Shown here: positions 8,093 to 16,452 of the stretch, in pieces | How the letters are laid out: each line of letters begins with the position of its first letter | How positions within the stretch are numbered: position 1 is the stretch's first letter | NCBI GenBank assembly: GCA_040007035.1 | Contig: JBDTVU010000010.1 | Span: forward strand, 1 to 46,356 | Source: CAIWHR01 sp040007035 | GTDB taxonomy: Bacteria; Pseudomonadota; Gammaproteobacteria; Burkholderiales; Casimicrobiaceae | DNA length: 46,356 nt | Direction: 5' to 3' | Notes under the pieces: model-generated | Told to the model about the DNA's origin: nothing | The model's input: only the letters and a program-made list of their open reading frames with translations | Databases searched by the model: none | Translations under genes and position numbers: made by a program

Positions 8093-8114
8093 GCTGCGTC
8101 GGTTTCGACGCAGC
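8093..8114 (-). terminator. Perfect 9-bp hairpin between mtgA and mgtE
   Basis: GCTGCGTCG (8093-8101) and CGACGCAGC (8106-8114) pair exactly around a 4-base loop, about 54 bases after the mtgA stop and 24 bases before the mgtE start (both minus strand). It could end the upstream transcript or form a leader structure for mgtE. There is no U-run. Confidence 0.45.
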
Positions 8115-8168
8115 GCATTCTACGCGGAACATGGCGGCCCGTCGCAGGCCGGCGGCCGTGACGCGCGC

Positions 8169-8897
8169 TCAGGGCACGTCGGCTGCCGGCATCCGCGCAA
8201 CGATGACGCCGATCTTGCGCGTCAGGCCCGGTGCGCCGGGGTTGCGCTCGTAGAAGCGCGGATTGGGCGCCATCGCGGCGAGCCGCGCCGCCTGCTCCGC
8301 GGACAGCTCCGCCGCGGAGACGCCGAAATAGCGCTGCGCCGCCGCCTCGGCGCCGAACACGCCGTTGCCCCATTCGATGACGTTGAGATAGAGCTCGAGT
8401 ATCCGCTGCTTCGGCAGCATCGCTTCCAGCAGCACGGTGATTGCCGCCTCCTCCGCCTTGCGGGCGTAGCTCCGCGAAGGGGACAGGAACAGGTTCTTGG
8501 CGAGCTGCTGGGTGATCGTCGAGCCGCCGGCGACGACGCGGCCTTTCTTCTGGTTCTTCTCCAGCGCGAGCGCGATGCCGTCCCAGTCGAAGCCCTCGTG
8601 GTCGACGAATTTCGCGTCCTCGGCGGCGATCATCGCCCGCTTCAGCTCGCGCGAGATCCGCGCGTACGGCACCCATCGGTAGCGAAGCTCGGCGCGCGGG
8701 TTCTTCGCCCGCGCTTCGTCCATCCGCTGCGCCATGAACGCCGTTTCGCTCGGCGACTGATGGCGGTACCAGGCAATGTGGGCGGCGATCCACGCGAGCC
8801 AGAGCAATGCGACGAAGAGTGCCGCGGCGGCCGCGTAGCCCAGCACCCGCCCGGCGGTCCCGACGAACCCGCGCCGTGCGGTCTTCGCGCCGGTCAT
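8169..8897 (-). CDS. mtgA: Monofunctional biosynthetic peptidoglycan transglycosylase
   Basis: 242 residues. One N-terminal membrane anchor (about residues 19-43), then a glycosyltransferase-51 domain. The catalytic motif E-D-x-x-F-x-x-H-x-G-x-D is present as A-E-D-A-K-F-V-D-H-E-G-F-D (Glu93), followed by G-G-S-T-I-T-Q-Q-L-A-K-N-L-F-L near residue 127. It polymerises lipid II into glycan strands on the outer face of the inner membrane and has no transpeptidase domain. The start at 8897 gives the standard MtgA length; a longer in-frame start lies inside aroE and is rejected. Only 7 bases separate it from aroE; the aroE-mtgA order is common in betaproteobacteria. Confidence 0.93.
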   Translation of the reverse strand: MTGAKTARRGFVGTAGRVLGYAAAAALFVALLWLAWIAAHIAWYRHQSPSETAFMAQRMDEARAKNPRAELRYRWVPYARISRELKRAMIAAEDAKFVDHEGFDWDGIALALEKNQKKGRVVAGGSTITQQLAKNLFLSPSRSYARKAEEAAITVLLEAMLPKQRILELYLNVIEWGNGVFGAEAAAQRYFGVSAAELSAEQAARLAAMAPNPRFYERNPGAPGLTRKIGVIVARMPAADVP

Positions 8898-8904
8898 CCC
8901 CGCC

Positions 8905-9738
8905 TCAGCCGTGATTGTGCGACCGCAGGAGCGCGTGCAGCGCCGGGGTGTCGGGCCGCACGCCACGCCAGAGGAAGAAGCTCTCCGCCGCCTGCTCGAC
9001 CAGCATTCCGAGGCCGTCGGCCGTCGCCGCGGCGCCGCTCGCGCGGGCGAAGCGGACGAACGGCGTAGCCGCCTCGCCGTAGACGAGGTCGCATGCGAAC
9101 GAGCCGGGGGCGAAGATCGACGGAGGCCACGGCACCGCCGCGCCGGCGTCGTCCTTCAGGCCGAAGCTCGTCGCGTTGATGACGACGTCGAACGCGTGGC
9201 CGGCGAGTGCTGCCGGTGCGAGCGATTCGATCGGGCCGTACGGCGAGAACTTCTGCACCAGCAGGTCGGCCTTCGCCTGCGTCCGGTTGGCGATGACGAG
9301 GCCCGCCGGCTCGCGGTCGAGCAGCGGTTTCAGGATTCCGCGCGCGGCGCCGCCGGCGCCGAGCAGCACGATCCGCCTGCCGGCGAGCGACACGCCGTAG
9401 TTCTCGACGATGTCGTGGACGAAGCCGGCGCCGTCGGTGTTGTCTGCGAGCCACCCGTCGCCGACGCGCTTCAGCGTGTTGACGGCGCCGGCGAGCCGCG
9501 CCCGGTCGGTGGCAGTGTCGGCGAGCGCGAATGCCTCGAGCTTGAACGGCACGGTGACGTTGAGGCCCTTGCCGCCTTCGCGCGCGAACTGCTCGACCGT
9601 CGCGGCGAAGCCGTCGAGCGGCGCCAGCAGCCGCTCGTAGCTCAAGTCCTGCCCGGTCTGCCGCGCGAACTCGCCTTGAATCAGCGGCGACTTCGAATGG
9701 GCAATGGGATTGCCGACGACGGCGTAGCGATCGGTCAT
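8905..9738 (-). CDS. aroE: Shikimate dehydrogenase (canonical, housekeeping copy)
   Basis: 277 residues with all AroE landmarks: substrate motif S-K-S-P (Ser15, Ser17), N-V-T-V-P-F-K with catalytic Lys66, Asn87, the D-N-T-D motif with catalytic Asp102, a G-A-G-G-A-A nucleotide loop, N-R-T (NADP preference) and L-V-E-Q-A-A near the C-terminus. It reduces 3-dehydroshikimate to shikimate in aromatic amino acid biosynthesis. Its place in the RNB nuclease - tonB - aroE - mtgA block marks it as the core biosynthetic copy. A close paralogue lies at 20217-21038 and a divergent one at 21055-21888. The tonB-type gene ends 40 bases upstream. Confidence 0.95.
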   Translation of the reverse strand: MTDRYAVVGNPIAHSKSPLIQGEFARQTGQDLSYERLLAPLDGFAATVEQFAREGGKGLNVTVPFKLEAFALADTATDRARLAGAVNTLKRVGDGWLADNTDGAGFVHDIVENYGVSLAGRRIVLLGAGGAARGILKPLLDREPAGLVIANRTQAKADLLVQKFSPYGPIESLAPAALAGHAFDVVINATSFGLKDDAGAAVPWPPSIFAPGSFACDLVYGEAATPFVRFARASGAAATADGLGMLVEQAAESFFLWRGVRPDTPALHALLRSHNHG

Positions 9739-9778
9739 GGTTCCGGCGAAAGAAGGTGGAACCGGGCGGGCGGCGGGT

Positions 9779-11017
9779 TCATTCGCTGCGCAGCTCGTCG
9801 GCCTTGGTGAACGTCCAGGTGCGCGTGATGTGCAGGATGTCGGTGTCGCGGCGGATGTCTGGCGGCAGCGGCGCGTACGGCGCCGCCATCTCGACGATCT
9901 TCACCGCCGCCGCGTCGAGCACGCGCTGCCCGGACGAGCGGTTGACCTCGACGTGCTCGACGGTGCCGTCGCCGCGGATCGACACGGTGATGAGCAGGTT
10001 GCCGTAGAGCTTCAGCTGCCGCGCCGCCTCGGGGTAGTTGAGGTTGCCGACGCGCTCGATCTTGAGCCGCCAGTCTTCGACATAGCGCGCGAACCGGTAT
10101 TCCTCGGCGCGGGCGCCGACGAAGCGCCGTTTCGGCCGCTTCTGGTAGGCGTCCATGTCCTTCGCGATCTGCGCCTCGAGCCGCATCGCCTCCAGCGTCC
10201 GCTGCATCAGCTCGGTCGCCGTCGGCAGATCGGGTTTCTCGACCGCTTCGGTCGGCTGCGGCGCCGACGGCGCGGTCGGCACGCTCTTGAGCTGGGTCAG
10301 CAGTTCCCGCGCCTGCTGCTCGAGCCGCACCACCTGCTGCGTGGCGACGGTGATCTCGTTGTTCGCGCTGTCTTTCGGCAGCACCGGCAGCGGCGTCTTC
10401 GCGCGGCGGTTGGCGTCAGTGTTGCCGCCGCCGTCGAGGTTCGCCTGCGCGAGGATGTCGGCCTTCGTCGGCTTCGTCGGCGACTTCGCGTTGACGAGCG
10501 CCACTTCGAGCGGCGGGCCACGGTCGAGCATCTCCCGCAGGTCGAACGGTGCGAAGCGGATCGCCAGCAGCACCGCGTGCAGCGCGATCGAGATCCCGAG
10601 CGCATAGGCGACCAGCCGGTTGTCGCGTTCGTCGGCGCCGAACGACGGCGTCCAGACGGGCACGGCGAGCGCGGCAGCGCGCGCCGCGGGCGCGACGACG
10701 GCAGGTGCGGGCGCCAGTGCGACGGGCGGCACTGCCGGCACGGGCGCGGCACGTGGCGCACGGCGCGTCGGCTTTGTCCCGACGGATGATGCGGCAGCCG
10801 GGGCCGCCGGCTTCTTCGGCGCGGCCGGCGCCGGGGCGGGTGGCGCAGCGGACGCGGCCGTGGCGACGGAAGGCGACGTGGGCGACGCGACAGGCGGCCT
10901 GCGCGCCCGCGGCGGCGCCGGCTTCTTCACCGCCGGTGCGCGCGCGTCGGGCAGCGCCGCGTCCGGGGCGGTCGCGGGCGGCGGCGGCGTCTTCGTCGTG
11001 GCAGGTTTGCGCGGCAA
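9779..11017 (-). CDS. TonB-family energy-transducing protein with a long Pro/Ala-rich N-terminal region
   Basis: 412 residues if the TTG at 11017 is used. Residues 1-130 are rich in Pro, Ala and Lys/Arg with no hydrophobic segment; a membrane helix follows at about 135-154 (L-V-A-Y-A-L-G-I-S-I-A-L-H-A-V-L-L-A-I), then a periplasmic coiled linker and a TonB C-terminal domain (about 310-405: Y-P-E-A-A-R...G-x-V-x-x-V-E-V). It would couple proton-motive force to outer-membrane transport. The start is uncertain: there is no ATG before the membrane helix, a stop lies ten codons upstream of the TTG, and a GTG at about codon 30 is the alternative. A TACAAT -10-like box lies about 30 bases before the TTG. 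The gene ends 40 bases before aroE. Confidence 0.82.
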   Translation of the reverse strand: MPRKPATTKTPPPPATAPDAALPDARAPAVKKPAPPRARRPPVASPTSPSVATAASAAPPAPAPAAPKKPAAPAAASSVGTKPTRRAPRAAPVPAVPPVALAPAPAVVAPAARAAALAVPVWTPSFGADERDNRLVAYALGISIALHAVLLAIRFAPFDLREMLDRGPPLEVALVNAKSPTKPTKADILAQANLDGGGNTDANRRAKTPLPVLPKDSANNEITVATQQVVRLEQQARELLTQLKSVPTAPSAPQPTEAVEKPDLPTATELMQRTLEAMRLEAQIAKDMDAYQKRPKRRFVGARAEEYRFARYVEDWRLKIERVGNLNYPEAARQLKLYGNLLITVSIRGDGTVEHVEVNRSSGQRVLDAAAVKIVEMAAPYAPLPPDIRRDTDILHITRTWTFTKADELRSE

Positions 11018-11046
11018 GCGTTGGTGGCGCCGTGGGTAAACGAACT

Positions 11047-11052
11047 ATTGTA
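11047..11052 (-). promoter_or_regulatory. Possible -10 element of the tonB-type gene
   Basis: On the minus strand this reads TACAAT, placing a start of transcription about 23 bases before the TTG start at 11017. No convincing -35 is seen at the right distance, so this is weak. Confidence 0.3.
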
Positions 11053-11115
11053 GCGTGGCCCCGTCGCGCACCGCCGCACCGGACCCCGGGCCGGCGCCCC
11101 GCGTCGACGCCGGGA

Positions 11116-12969
11116 TCACGCCCCCGGCCCGGCGTACCGGCATTCGAGCGTGGCGGCGAGGAGGTCGATGCGGCCGATCGCAACCCGCACCGGCGCGTCG
11201 GCGGCGAGCGACGGCAGGTCGGCCAATCGCAGGATCAGCGGCAGGCGGTCGAAGCGGACGAGATTGTCGCGGATCACCGTTGCCGTCGTTTCGGTGACGC
11301 CCTCCTGCAACAGCCAGCGCAGGCACCAGTAGTGCTCCATCCGGTCCTGAAACTCGGCGTAGTTCGAGTACGTCGCTTCGAAATCGGCCAGCGTGGCAAA
11401 GAGCTCGGCGTCGTTGTCGGCATACGGCGGCTTCCCGCCGGCGATCACCGCGAGCAGCTGGCGCTGGTTGACGAGATCGCTGTAGCGGCGCAGCGGTGAG
11501 CTCGCCCACAGGTAGTGCGTGAGGCCGAGGCCTTGATGCTCGGCCGGCCGCGTGCTCATCTTCACCTTGCCCGCCGCCTGCGTCCGGTAGAGGCCGGCGA
11601 CGTGAGCGTCGGCGAGGCGCTTTCCCCACGTCGCGTTGACGAAAATCATCAGCTCGGAGACGAGCTTGTCGAGCGGCGAGCCGCGCGGCCGCGGCACGAT
11701 CCGCACGCGACCCGGCTCGCTTCCGGGCACGATGGCGGCCCAGTCGACGTCGAAGCTGTAGTCGATCCGCATGATGTCGGACTTGCCGCGCGCGTCGGCG
11801 AGTGCCTGTGCGAACCGCCACAGCACGCGCAGCTCGGCGGTCCACGGCGGGTCGGCCGGCGACGGCAGGTCGTTCGCGAACGCGGAGTCGATCGCGTCGA
11901 GCCGCAGGTTGGCGGCAATCGGCACGCGGTCGAGCCGCGACTCGTGGCGGACCAGCGTGCCGTCCGGCGCCACCTCGGCGTAGAGCGACAGCGCCGGCTG
12001 CGCGTGGCCCGCGGCGAGCGTGAACGCCTCGACCGCCGCGTCGGGCAGCATCGTGATCTTGCGCCCCGGCATGTAGACGGTCGACAGCCGCTGCCGCGCG
12101 ATCGCGTCGAGCGGCGAACCGGGCGGCACCGCGACCGCCGGCGCGGCGATGTGGATGCCGACTTCCCAATGGCCGTTGGCAAGCTCGCGCACCGAGAACG
12201 CGTCGTCGATCTCCGTCGTCGTCGCGTCGTCGATCGAGAACGCGCGGACGTCGGCGGTCGGCAACTCGGGAAGCGGCGGCAGGCTTTCCCACGCCGGAAA
12301 CGCGGTGCCCTGCGGGAAGGCGTGGGCGAGGAACTGGTCGAAGTGGTAGTCGTGCGTCGACGGAATCGCGCCGCATTCGGCGAGCAGCGCCACCGGGTTG
12401 GTGTGCAACGCAGCGCATGCCGCGGCGAGCGCCTTCCACTCGACAGTATTCTTGTCCGGCTTGTGGAGCAGCATCGGCAGCTTGGCGCGGAGCGCCTCGG
12501 GCAGCCGCCGCGCCGCGAGCTCGTCGCCCCACGCCGCCATCTCGGCCGCTTCGCGCCGCTTGCGCTCGACCGACGCCAGCGCGGCCTTCAGCGCGTCGGG
12601 CGGCGCCTTCCGGTAACGGCCCTTGCCGCGCTTGTAGAAATACATTGGCTCCGCGGCGAGCGTCAGCGCGACGGCGGCCGCCTCGGCCGGCGCCGGCACG
12701 TGACCGACGTATTCCTGCGCGAGGTCGGCGAACGAGAACTCGTCGTCGCCGCAGACCTCCCACAGGAAGTTCGGGTCGAGCTCCGCCACGAGCTTCTGCG
12801 CGTCGGCGATGAGCGCCGTCGGCCCCGGCTCGGCAAAGCGGAGCAGCACCGCCGCCACCTTGATCTTCAGGCGCTTGCCCGAGGCGGCTTCGACCTGCAG
12901 CGACGTGTCGTTGTCGGCGAGGACGGTACCGGCCTTCAACTGGCCGTCGTCCTCGAAAAAGACGTGCAT
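11116..12969 (-). CDS. RNB-domain exoribonuclease (RNase II/R-like)
   Basis: 617 residues. The catalytic RNB core begins near residue 200 and contains the metal-binding acid cluster in A-F-S-I-D-D-A-T-T-T-E-I-D-D-A-F, matching the conserved Asp pattern of RNase II/R, which degrade RNA 3' to 5' with Mg2+. The N-terminal 190 residues begin with a small beta-rich domain (F-F-E-D-D-G-Q-L-K-A-G-T-V) and do not look like classical cold-shock domains. The length is near RNase II (about 640) and well below RNase R (about 800), and I see no clear Lys-rich tail. It heads the nuclease-tonB-aroE-mtgA block common in betaproteobacteria. The choice between RNase II and R is left open. Confidence 0.88.
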   Translation of the reverse strand: MHVFFEDDGQLKAGTVLADNDTSLQVEAASGKRLKIKVAAVLLRFAEPGPTALIADAQKLVAELDPNFLWEVCGDDEFSFADLAQEYVGHVPAPAEAAAVALTLAAEPMYFYKRGKGRYRKAPPDALKAALASVERKRREAAEMAAWGDELAARRLPEALRAKLPMLLHKPDKNTVEWKALAAACAALHTNPVALLAECGAIPSTHDYHFDQFLAHAFPQGTAFPAWESLPPLPELPTADVRAFSIDDATTTEIDDAFSVRELANGHWEVGIHIAAPAVAVPPGSPLDAIARQRLSTVYMPGRKITMLPDAAVEAFTLAAGHAQPALSLYAEVAPDGTLVRHESRLDRVPIAANLRLDAIDSAFANDLPSPADPPWTAELRVLWRFAQALADARGKSDIMRIDYSFDVDWAAIVPGSEPGRVRIVPRPRGSPLDKLVSELMIFVNATWGKRLADAHVAGLYRTQAAGKVKMSTRPAEHQGLGLTHYLWASSPLRRYSDLVNQRQLLAVIAGGKPPYADNDAELFATLADFEATYSNYAEFQDRMEHYWCLRWLLQEGVTETTATVIRDNLVRFDRLPLILRLADLPSLAADAPVRVAIGRIDLLAATLECRYAGPGA

Positions 12970-13110
12970 GGGGACGCGCTCGGGCGCGGCCGGAGACGGG
13001 CCGCTCGGGGGCCGGATTATAGCCCGTGCCGCGCGGCAGGCCCTGCGGTCGCCGGTCCCCGCCGCCGGCGTTCGCTGATCAGCCGCGGTGAGCGCGCCGC
13101 CGGCCCGCGA

Positions 13111-13890
13111 TCAGCCGCCGCCGCGTGCGCGCCGGATGACGTCGTACACGGCCGTCAGATCGGCGATCGGCATCTGCCCCGGTGCGGAGCTTCCGGCGCC
13201 GACGGCGAAGGAGAGCGACGAGCCGAACAGCCCGCCGATCATGCGCGTGACCGCACCGAGCGGGCCCATCGCCATGCTGATCAGCGGAATGCGTGCCTTC
13301 GCCTCGGCCGCGGACGTCGCCGCGAGCAGCGTCAGCACGTCGGCGCGATCGCGCGGCATCACCGCGACCTTGGCAACGTCGCCGCCCAATCGCTCGGCTT
13401 CGAGGAAGCGGCCGACGAGGATTTCCTGGCCCGGCGTGTAGCCGAAATTGTGATACGACAGGATGACGCGGGTGCCGTTCGCGCGCGCGCTGTCGCGGAC
13501 TCGGCGGACGTGCTTCGCGTCGTTGCCTATCTCGAAGTCGAGGAAATCGACGAGGCGGCTCGCACCGACGGCGTCGTACAGGCGCACGACCGCGTCGTCG
13601 TCGATCGCGATCGGCTCCCCGCCTTCCTTCGTCGACCGGCGGGTGAAAATGATCGGCGCGTCGCCGACGGCGGCGCGCAGCGCGCGCCCGGTGTCCAGCA
13701 CCGCCGCCGCATCGCCGATGGCATCGAAGAAGTCGACGCGCCACTCGATGACGTCGGGGTGCTTGGCGACCACGGTTGCCGCCTCTGCGAGGATGCGCTC
13801 GCGGGTTCGCCCGACCAGCGGCGTGCAGATCAGCGGCGTCTCCCCGCCGAGCTTGCGTCCCCTGATGTCGATGACCTTGGCTGCATTCAT
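13111..13890 (-). CDS. aroD: Type I 3-dehydroquinate dehydratase
   Basis: 259 residues. Type I signature residues are all visible: E-W-R-V-D (Glu49, Arg51, Asp53), T-R-R (Arg84), catalytic H147 in S-Y-H-N-F and the Schiff-base lysine K174 in V-A-K-V-A-V-M-P. It dehydrates 3-dehydroquinate to 3-dehydroshikimate. Many betaproteobacteria use a type II enzyme (AroQ) for biosynthesis; a type I copy beside uptake genes and more AroE homologues suggests catabolism of quinate-like compounds, though a biosynthetic role cannot be excluded. The start at 13890 has GGAG 7 bases upstream. A perfect palindrome covers the likely -10 box. The gene lies 78 bases downstream of livF and may be transcribed separately. 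Confidence 0.92.
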   Translation of the reverse strand: MNAAKVIDIRGRKLGGETPLICTPLVGRTRERILAEAATVVAKHPDVIEWRVDFFDAIGDAAAVLDTGRALRAAVGDAPIIFTRRSTKEGGEPIAIDDDAVVRLYDAVGASRLVDFLDFEIGNDAKHVRRVRDSARANGTRVILSYHNFGYTPGQEILVGRFLEAERLGGDVAKVAVMPRDRADVLTLLAATSAAEAKARIPLISMAMGPLGAVTRMIGGLFGSSLSFAVGAGSSAPGQMPIADLTAVYDVIRRARGGG

Positions 13891-13908
13891 GAAGGACTCC
13901 GTTCCAAT

Positions 13909-13923
13909 CTGCGATTATCGCAT
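13909..13923 (-). promoter_or_regulatory. Perfect palindrome over the likely -10 of aroD (PcaR-box-like)
   Basis: Bases 13910-13922 read TGCGATTATCGCA, a perfect 13-bp palindrome with one central base. On the minus strand the 15-mer ATGCGATAATCGCAG matches 12 of 15 positions of the PcaR site GTTCGATAATCGCAC as I remember it. The embedded GATAAT would serve as a -10 box, putting the transcript start about 17 bases before the aroD ATG, and no good -35 is seen. A PcaR-type regulator is encoded at 32624-33529. Confidence 0.55.
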
Positions 13924-13968
13924 CGCGAGCGGACCTGCCACGATGCGACGGCCGGTCGCAGCCGCTCG

Positions 13969-14733
13969 TCAGGCGGCCGGCGCCGCAGCGGGAGCCGCCA
14001 CGCCGCCGTGCTGCCCGGCGCCGCCGAGGAACAGGCGGTTGAGGTCCGGATCGCCGAGCAGCTCGGCGGCCGGCCGGTCGAGCGCGAGGCGCCCCATTTC
14101 GAGCACCAGCGCGCGGTTGGAATACTTGAGTGCCGTGCGCACGTTCTGCTCCACCATCAATATCGTGGTGCCGCCGTCGGCGAGCTGGCGCAGCATCGTC
14201 ATCACTTCCTGCACCAGCTTCGGCGACAACCCGATCGACGGCTCGTCGATCAGCAGCACGCGGGGGTGCAGCAGCAGTGCGCGTCCCACCTCGAGCTGCT
14301 TCTGCTCGCCGCCGGACATCGTCGACGCCTGGTTGTCGATCCGCTGCCGGATCCGCGGGAACCGGTCGAGCACCTCCTCGATCCGCGCCGCGAGCTCGCC
14401 GCGTGGCAGCGTGATGCCGCCGAGCTCGAGGTTGTGCCGCACCGACAGCGAGCCGAACAGGTTGCGCCCCTGCGGCACGAACGCGATGCCTTGGGCGAGA
14501 AGATCGCGCGGCGTCCGGCCGTTGATGCGCTTGCCCTCGAACCGGACTTCCCCCGAGCGCGGGATCAGCATGCCGAACAGCGTCCTCAGCACCGTCGACT
14601 TGCCGGCGCCGTTGGGGCCGATCAGCAGCGTGATCTCGGCGCGGCAGGCGTCGAGCGTCGTCTCGTTGAGGATCGTCAGGCTGGGCGAGTACCCGGCGAC
14701 GACCGTGTCGAATTCGATGATCCTGTCGGTCAT
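13969..14733 (-). CDS. livF: Branched-chain-type ABC transporter ATPase (LivF-like)
   Basis: 254 residues. Walker A G-P-N-G-A-G-K-S at 39-46, signature M-S-G-G-E-Q-K-Q, Walker B V-L-L-I-D-E-P and a switch histidine region are intact. The C-terminal 30 residues are a Pro/Ala/Gly-rich tail absent from typical LivF (usually 230-240 residues). It would be one of two cytoplasmic ATPases of a high-affinity ABC importer. HAAT-family systems also carry aromatic acids and other carboxylates, so amino acid specificity should not be assumed. It lies 6 bases after livG, the last gene of livH-livM-livG-livF. Confidence 0.92.
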   Translation of the reverse strand: MTDRIIEFDTVVAGYSPSLTILNETTLDACRAEITLLIGPNGAGKSTVLRTLFGMLIPRSGEVRFEGKRINGRTPRDLLAQGIAFVPQGRNLFGSLSVRHNLELGGITLPRGELAARIEEVLDRFPRIRQRIDNQASTMSGGEQKQLEVGRALLLHPRVLLIDEPSIGLSPKLVQEVMTMLRQLADGGTTILMVEQNVRTALKYSNRALVLEMGRLALDRPAAELLGDPDLNRLFLGGAGQHGGVAAPAAAPAA

Positions 14734-14739
14734 GATCGC

Positions 14740-15492
14740 TCAGTTCCCGAGATAGGCTTCGAGCACCTGCCGGTTCGCCTGGACATCCTTCGGCGGACCC
14801 TCGGCGAGCACCTTGCCCTCGACCATGCAGATCACGTGTGGGCAGAGCTTCATGATGAAGTCCATGTTGTGCTCGATGACGACGAAGCTGCCGCCCTGCG
14901 TCCTGTTGAGCGTCACCAGCAGCTCGCGCAGCTGGTCGACGAGGCTCGGGTTGACGCCGGCGCAGGGCTCGTCGAGCAGCACCAGCCGCGGCGCCGCCAT
15001 GAACGCCATCGCGATGTCGATCAGCTTCTGCTGGCCGTACGACAGGCTGCCCGCGTGCAGATGCGCGACGTGCTTCAGCCGGAACAGCTCGATCATCTCG
15101 TCGGCGTGATGACCGAGTCCGGCGTCCGGCCGCGCGAACAGCCGGCCGGGCAGCGTGCCCTTGAACTCCTGCGCCGCGACGATCAGGTTGTCGCGCACCG
15201 ACAGCTTGCCGAACACCTGCAGCGTCTGGAACGTGCGGCCGACGCCACGGCGCGACAGTTCGAGCGGCGACATGCCGGTGATGTCCTCGCCGCAGAATTC
15301 GACGCTGCCGCCCGACGGCTTGATCTGGCCGAGGATGCTGTTGAACAGCGTCGTCTTGCCGGAGCCGTTGGGACCGATCACGCCGACGATCTCGCCGGGA
15401 CCGACCGACAGCGACACGCCGTCGACGGCCCGGATCGCCCCGTAATTCTTGCGCACGTCCCTGACCTCGAGGAACGACGGATGCGCCGTCAT
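14740..15492 (-). CDS. livG: Branched-chain-type ABC transporter ATPase (LivG-like)
   Basis: 250 residues. Walker A G-P-N-G-S-G-K-T at 40-47, signature L-S-Y-G-Q-Q-K-L, Walker B L-V-L-L-D-E-P followed by C-A-G-V-N-P, the latter characteristic of LivG. The start at 15492 (MTAHPSFLEV) overlaps the livM stop by 4 bases in an ATGA junction and gives the standard length; the open frame upstream is antisense-like. It pairs with LivF to power the LivHM permease. The substrate is not readable from the ATPase. Confidence 0.93.
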   Translation of the reverse strand: MTAHPSFLEVRDVRKNYGAIRAVDGVSLSVGPGEIVGVIGPNGSGKTTLFNSILGQIKPSGGSVEFCGEDITGMSPLELSRRGVGRTFQTLQVFGKLSVRDNLIVAAQEFKGTLPGRLFARPDAGLGHHADEMIELFRLKHVAHLHAGSLSYGQQKLIDIAMAFMAAPRLVLLDEPCAGVNPSLVDQLRELLVTLNRTQGGSFVVIEHNMDFIMKLCPHVICMVEGKVLAEGPPKDVQANRQVLEAYLGN

Positions 15493-16451
15493 TTTGTGCT
15501 GTCCTTCCGCTTGAAGCGGTCGGGAATCGACAGCAATCCGCCGGGCAGCCACACCATCAGCACGACGACAGCGACGCCGAACACCGCGAGGTACCAGACC
15601 TGCATGAACTTGAGCCACGGCGCGCTCGAGCTGCGCAACAACTCCGGCAGCAGGACGATGATCGCGGTGCCGATCACCGGGCCGAAGAACCGTCCCGACC
15701 CGCCGACGATGACCGCGAGCAGCATCGTCAGCGAGGTCGAGAAGTGGAACGGGCCCGGCTCGATGAACTCGACCAGAGAGGCGAAATAGACGCCCCCGAC
15801 GCCGGCGCAGGCGGCGCCGATCGCGAACGCCAGCAGCGTGTACGCGGTGATGTTGACGCCCAGGCTCTCGGCCCGGATCGGATTGTCGCGCAGCGCAGCG
15901 AACGCGCGCCCCCACGGCGAGCGCAGCAGCCACCACAGCAACAATCCGAGCGCGACCAGCGAGGCCAGCGTGAAGTAGAAGTACGCGAGGTGGCCGCCGA
16001 GATCGATGCCGAAGAGCGACGGCCGCGGGATGGCCGAGATGCCGTACGTGCCGCCGGTCAGCTTCTCCTCGTTGCGCATGATCAGGAAAACGAGGACGTT
16101 GAAGCCGAGTGTCGCAAACGCGAGGTAGTGGTGCTGGACGCGCAGCGCGGGGAAGCCGAGGGCGAGGCCGAGCACGAAGCACGCAATCGCGGCGACCGGC
16201 AGCACCAGCAGGAACGGCCAGCCGAACTTGAGCAGGATAGCCGCGTGATACGCGCCGATGCCGAAGAACGCCGCGTGGCCAAGCGACATCTGCCCTGCGT
16301 AGCCGACGGTCAGGTTGAGCCCCATCGTCGCCATCACGTAGACGCAGTACAGCGTCAGCAGGTAGACGTCGCTGCGTTTGAGGAACGCCGTTGCGACGGC
16401 GACCGCGGCGAGCGCGGCGACCAGCACGATCGCCTTGAGCCGGCCGTTCAT
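15489..16451 (-). CDS. livM: Branched-chain-type ABC transporter permease (LivM-like)
   Basis: 320 residues with about nine hydrophobic helices and the LivM motifs G-L-N-L-T-V-G-Y-A-G-Q-M-S-L-G-H-A-A-F-F (about 60-79) and A-L-R-D-N-P-I-R-A-E-S-L-G (about 195-207), the loop that contacts the ATPases. It is an inner-membrane permease subunit. The start at 16451 begins the first helix; a longer in-frame start reaches into a repeat element and is rejected. The gene is separated from livH by 79 bases that hold a strong inverted repeat. Confidence 0.93.
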   Translation of the reverse strand: MNGRLKAIVLVAALAAVAVATAFLKRSDVYLLTLYCVYVMATMGLNLTVGYAGQMSLGHAAFFGIGAYHAAILLKFGWPFLLVLPVAAIACFVLGLALGFPALRVQHHYLAFATLGFNVLVFLIMRNEEKLTGGTYGISAIPRPSLFGIDLGGHLAYFYFTLASLVALGLLLWWLLRSPWGRAFAALRDNPIRAESLGVNITAYTLLAFAIGAACAGVGGVYFASLVEFIEPGPFHFSTSLTMLLAVIVGGSGRFFGPVIGTAIIVLLPELLRSSSAPWLKFMQVWYLAVFGVAVVVLMVWLPGGLLSIPDRFKRKDSTK

Positions 16452-16452
16452 T

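Noticed and set aside
8069..8168. A magnesium riboswitch upstream of mgtE
   Set aside because: The space is only 100 bases and shows one simple hairpin, without the multi-helix layout of M-box or similar elements.
11515..15789. A 1424-codon open frame on the plus strand
   Set aside because: It runs antisense through the RNB nuclease, aroD, livF and livG genes, is Arg/His/Glu-rich with no domain, and is the usual mirror frame of GC-rich coding DNA.
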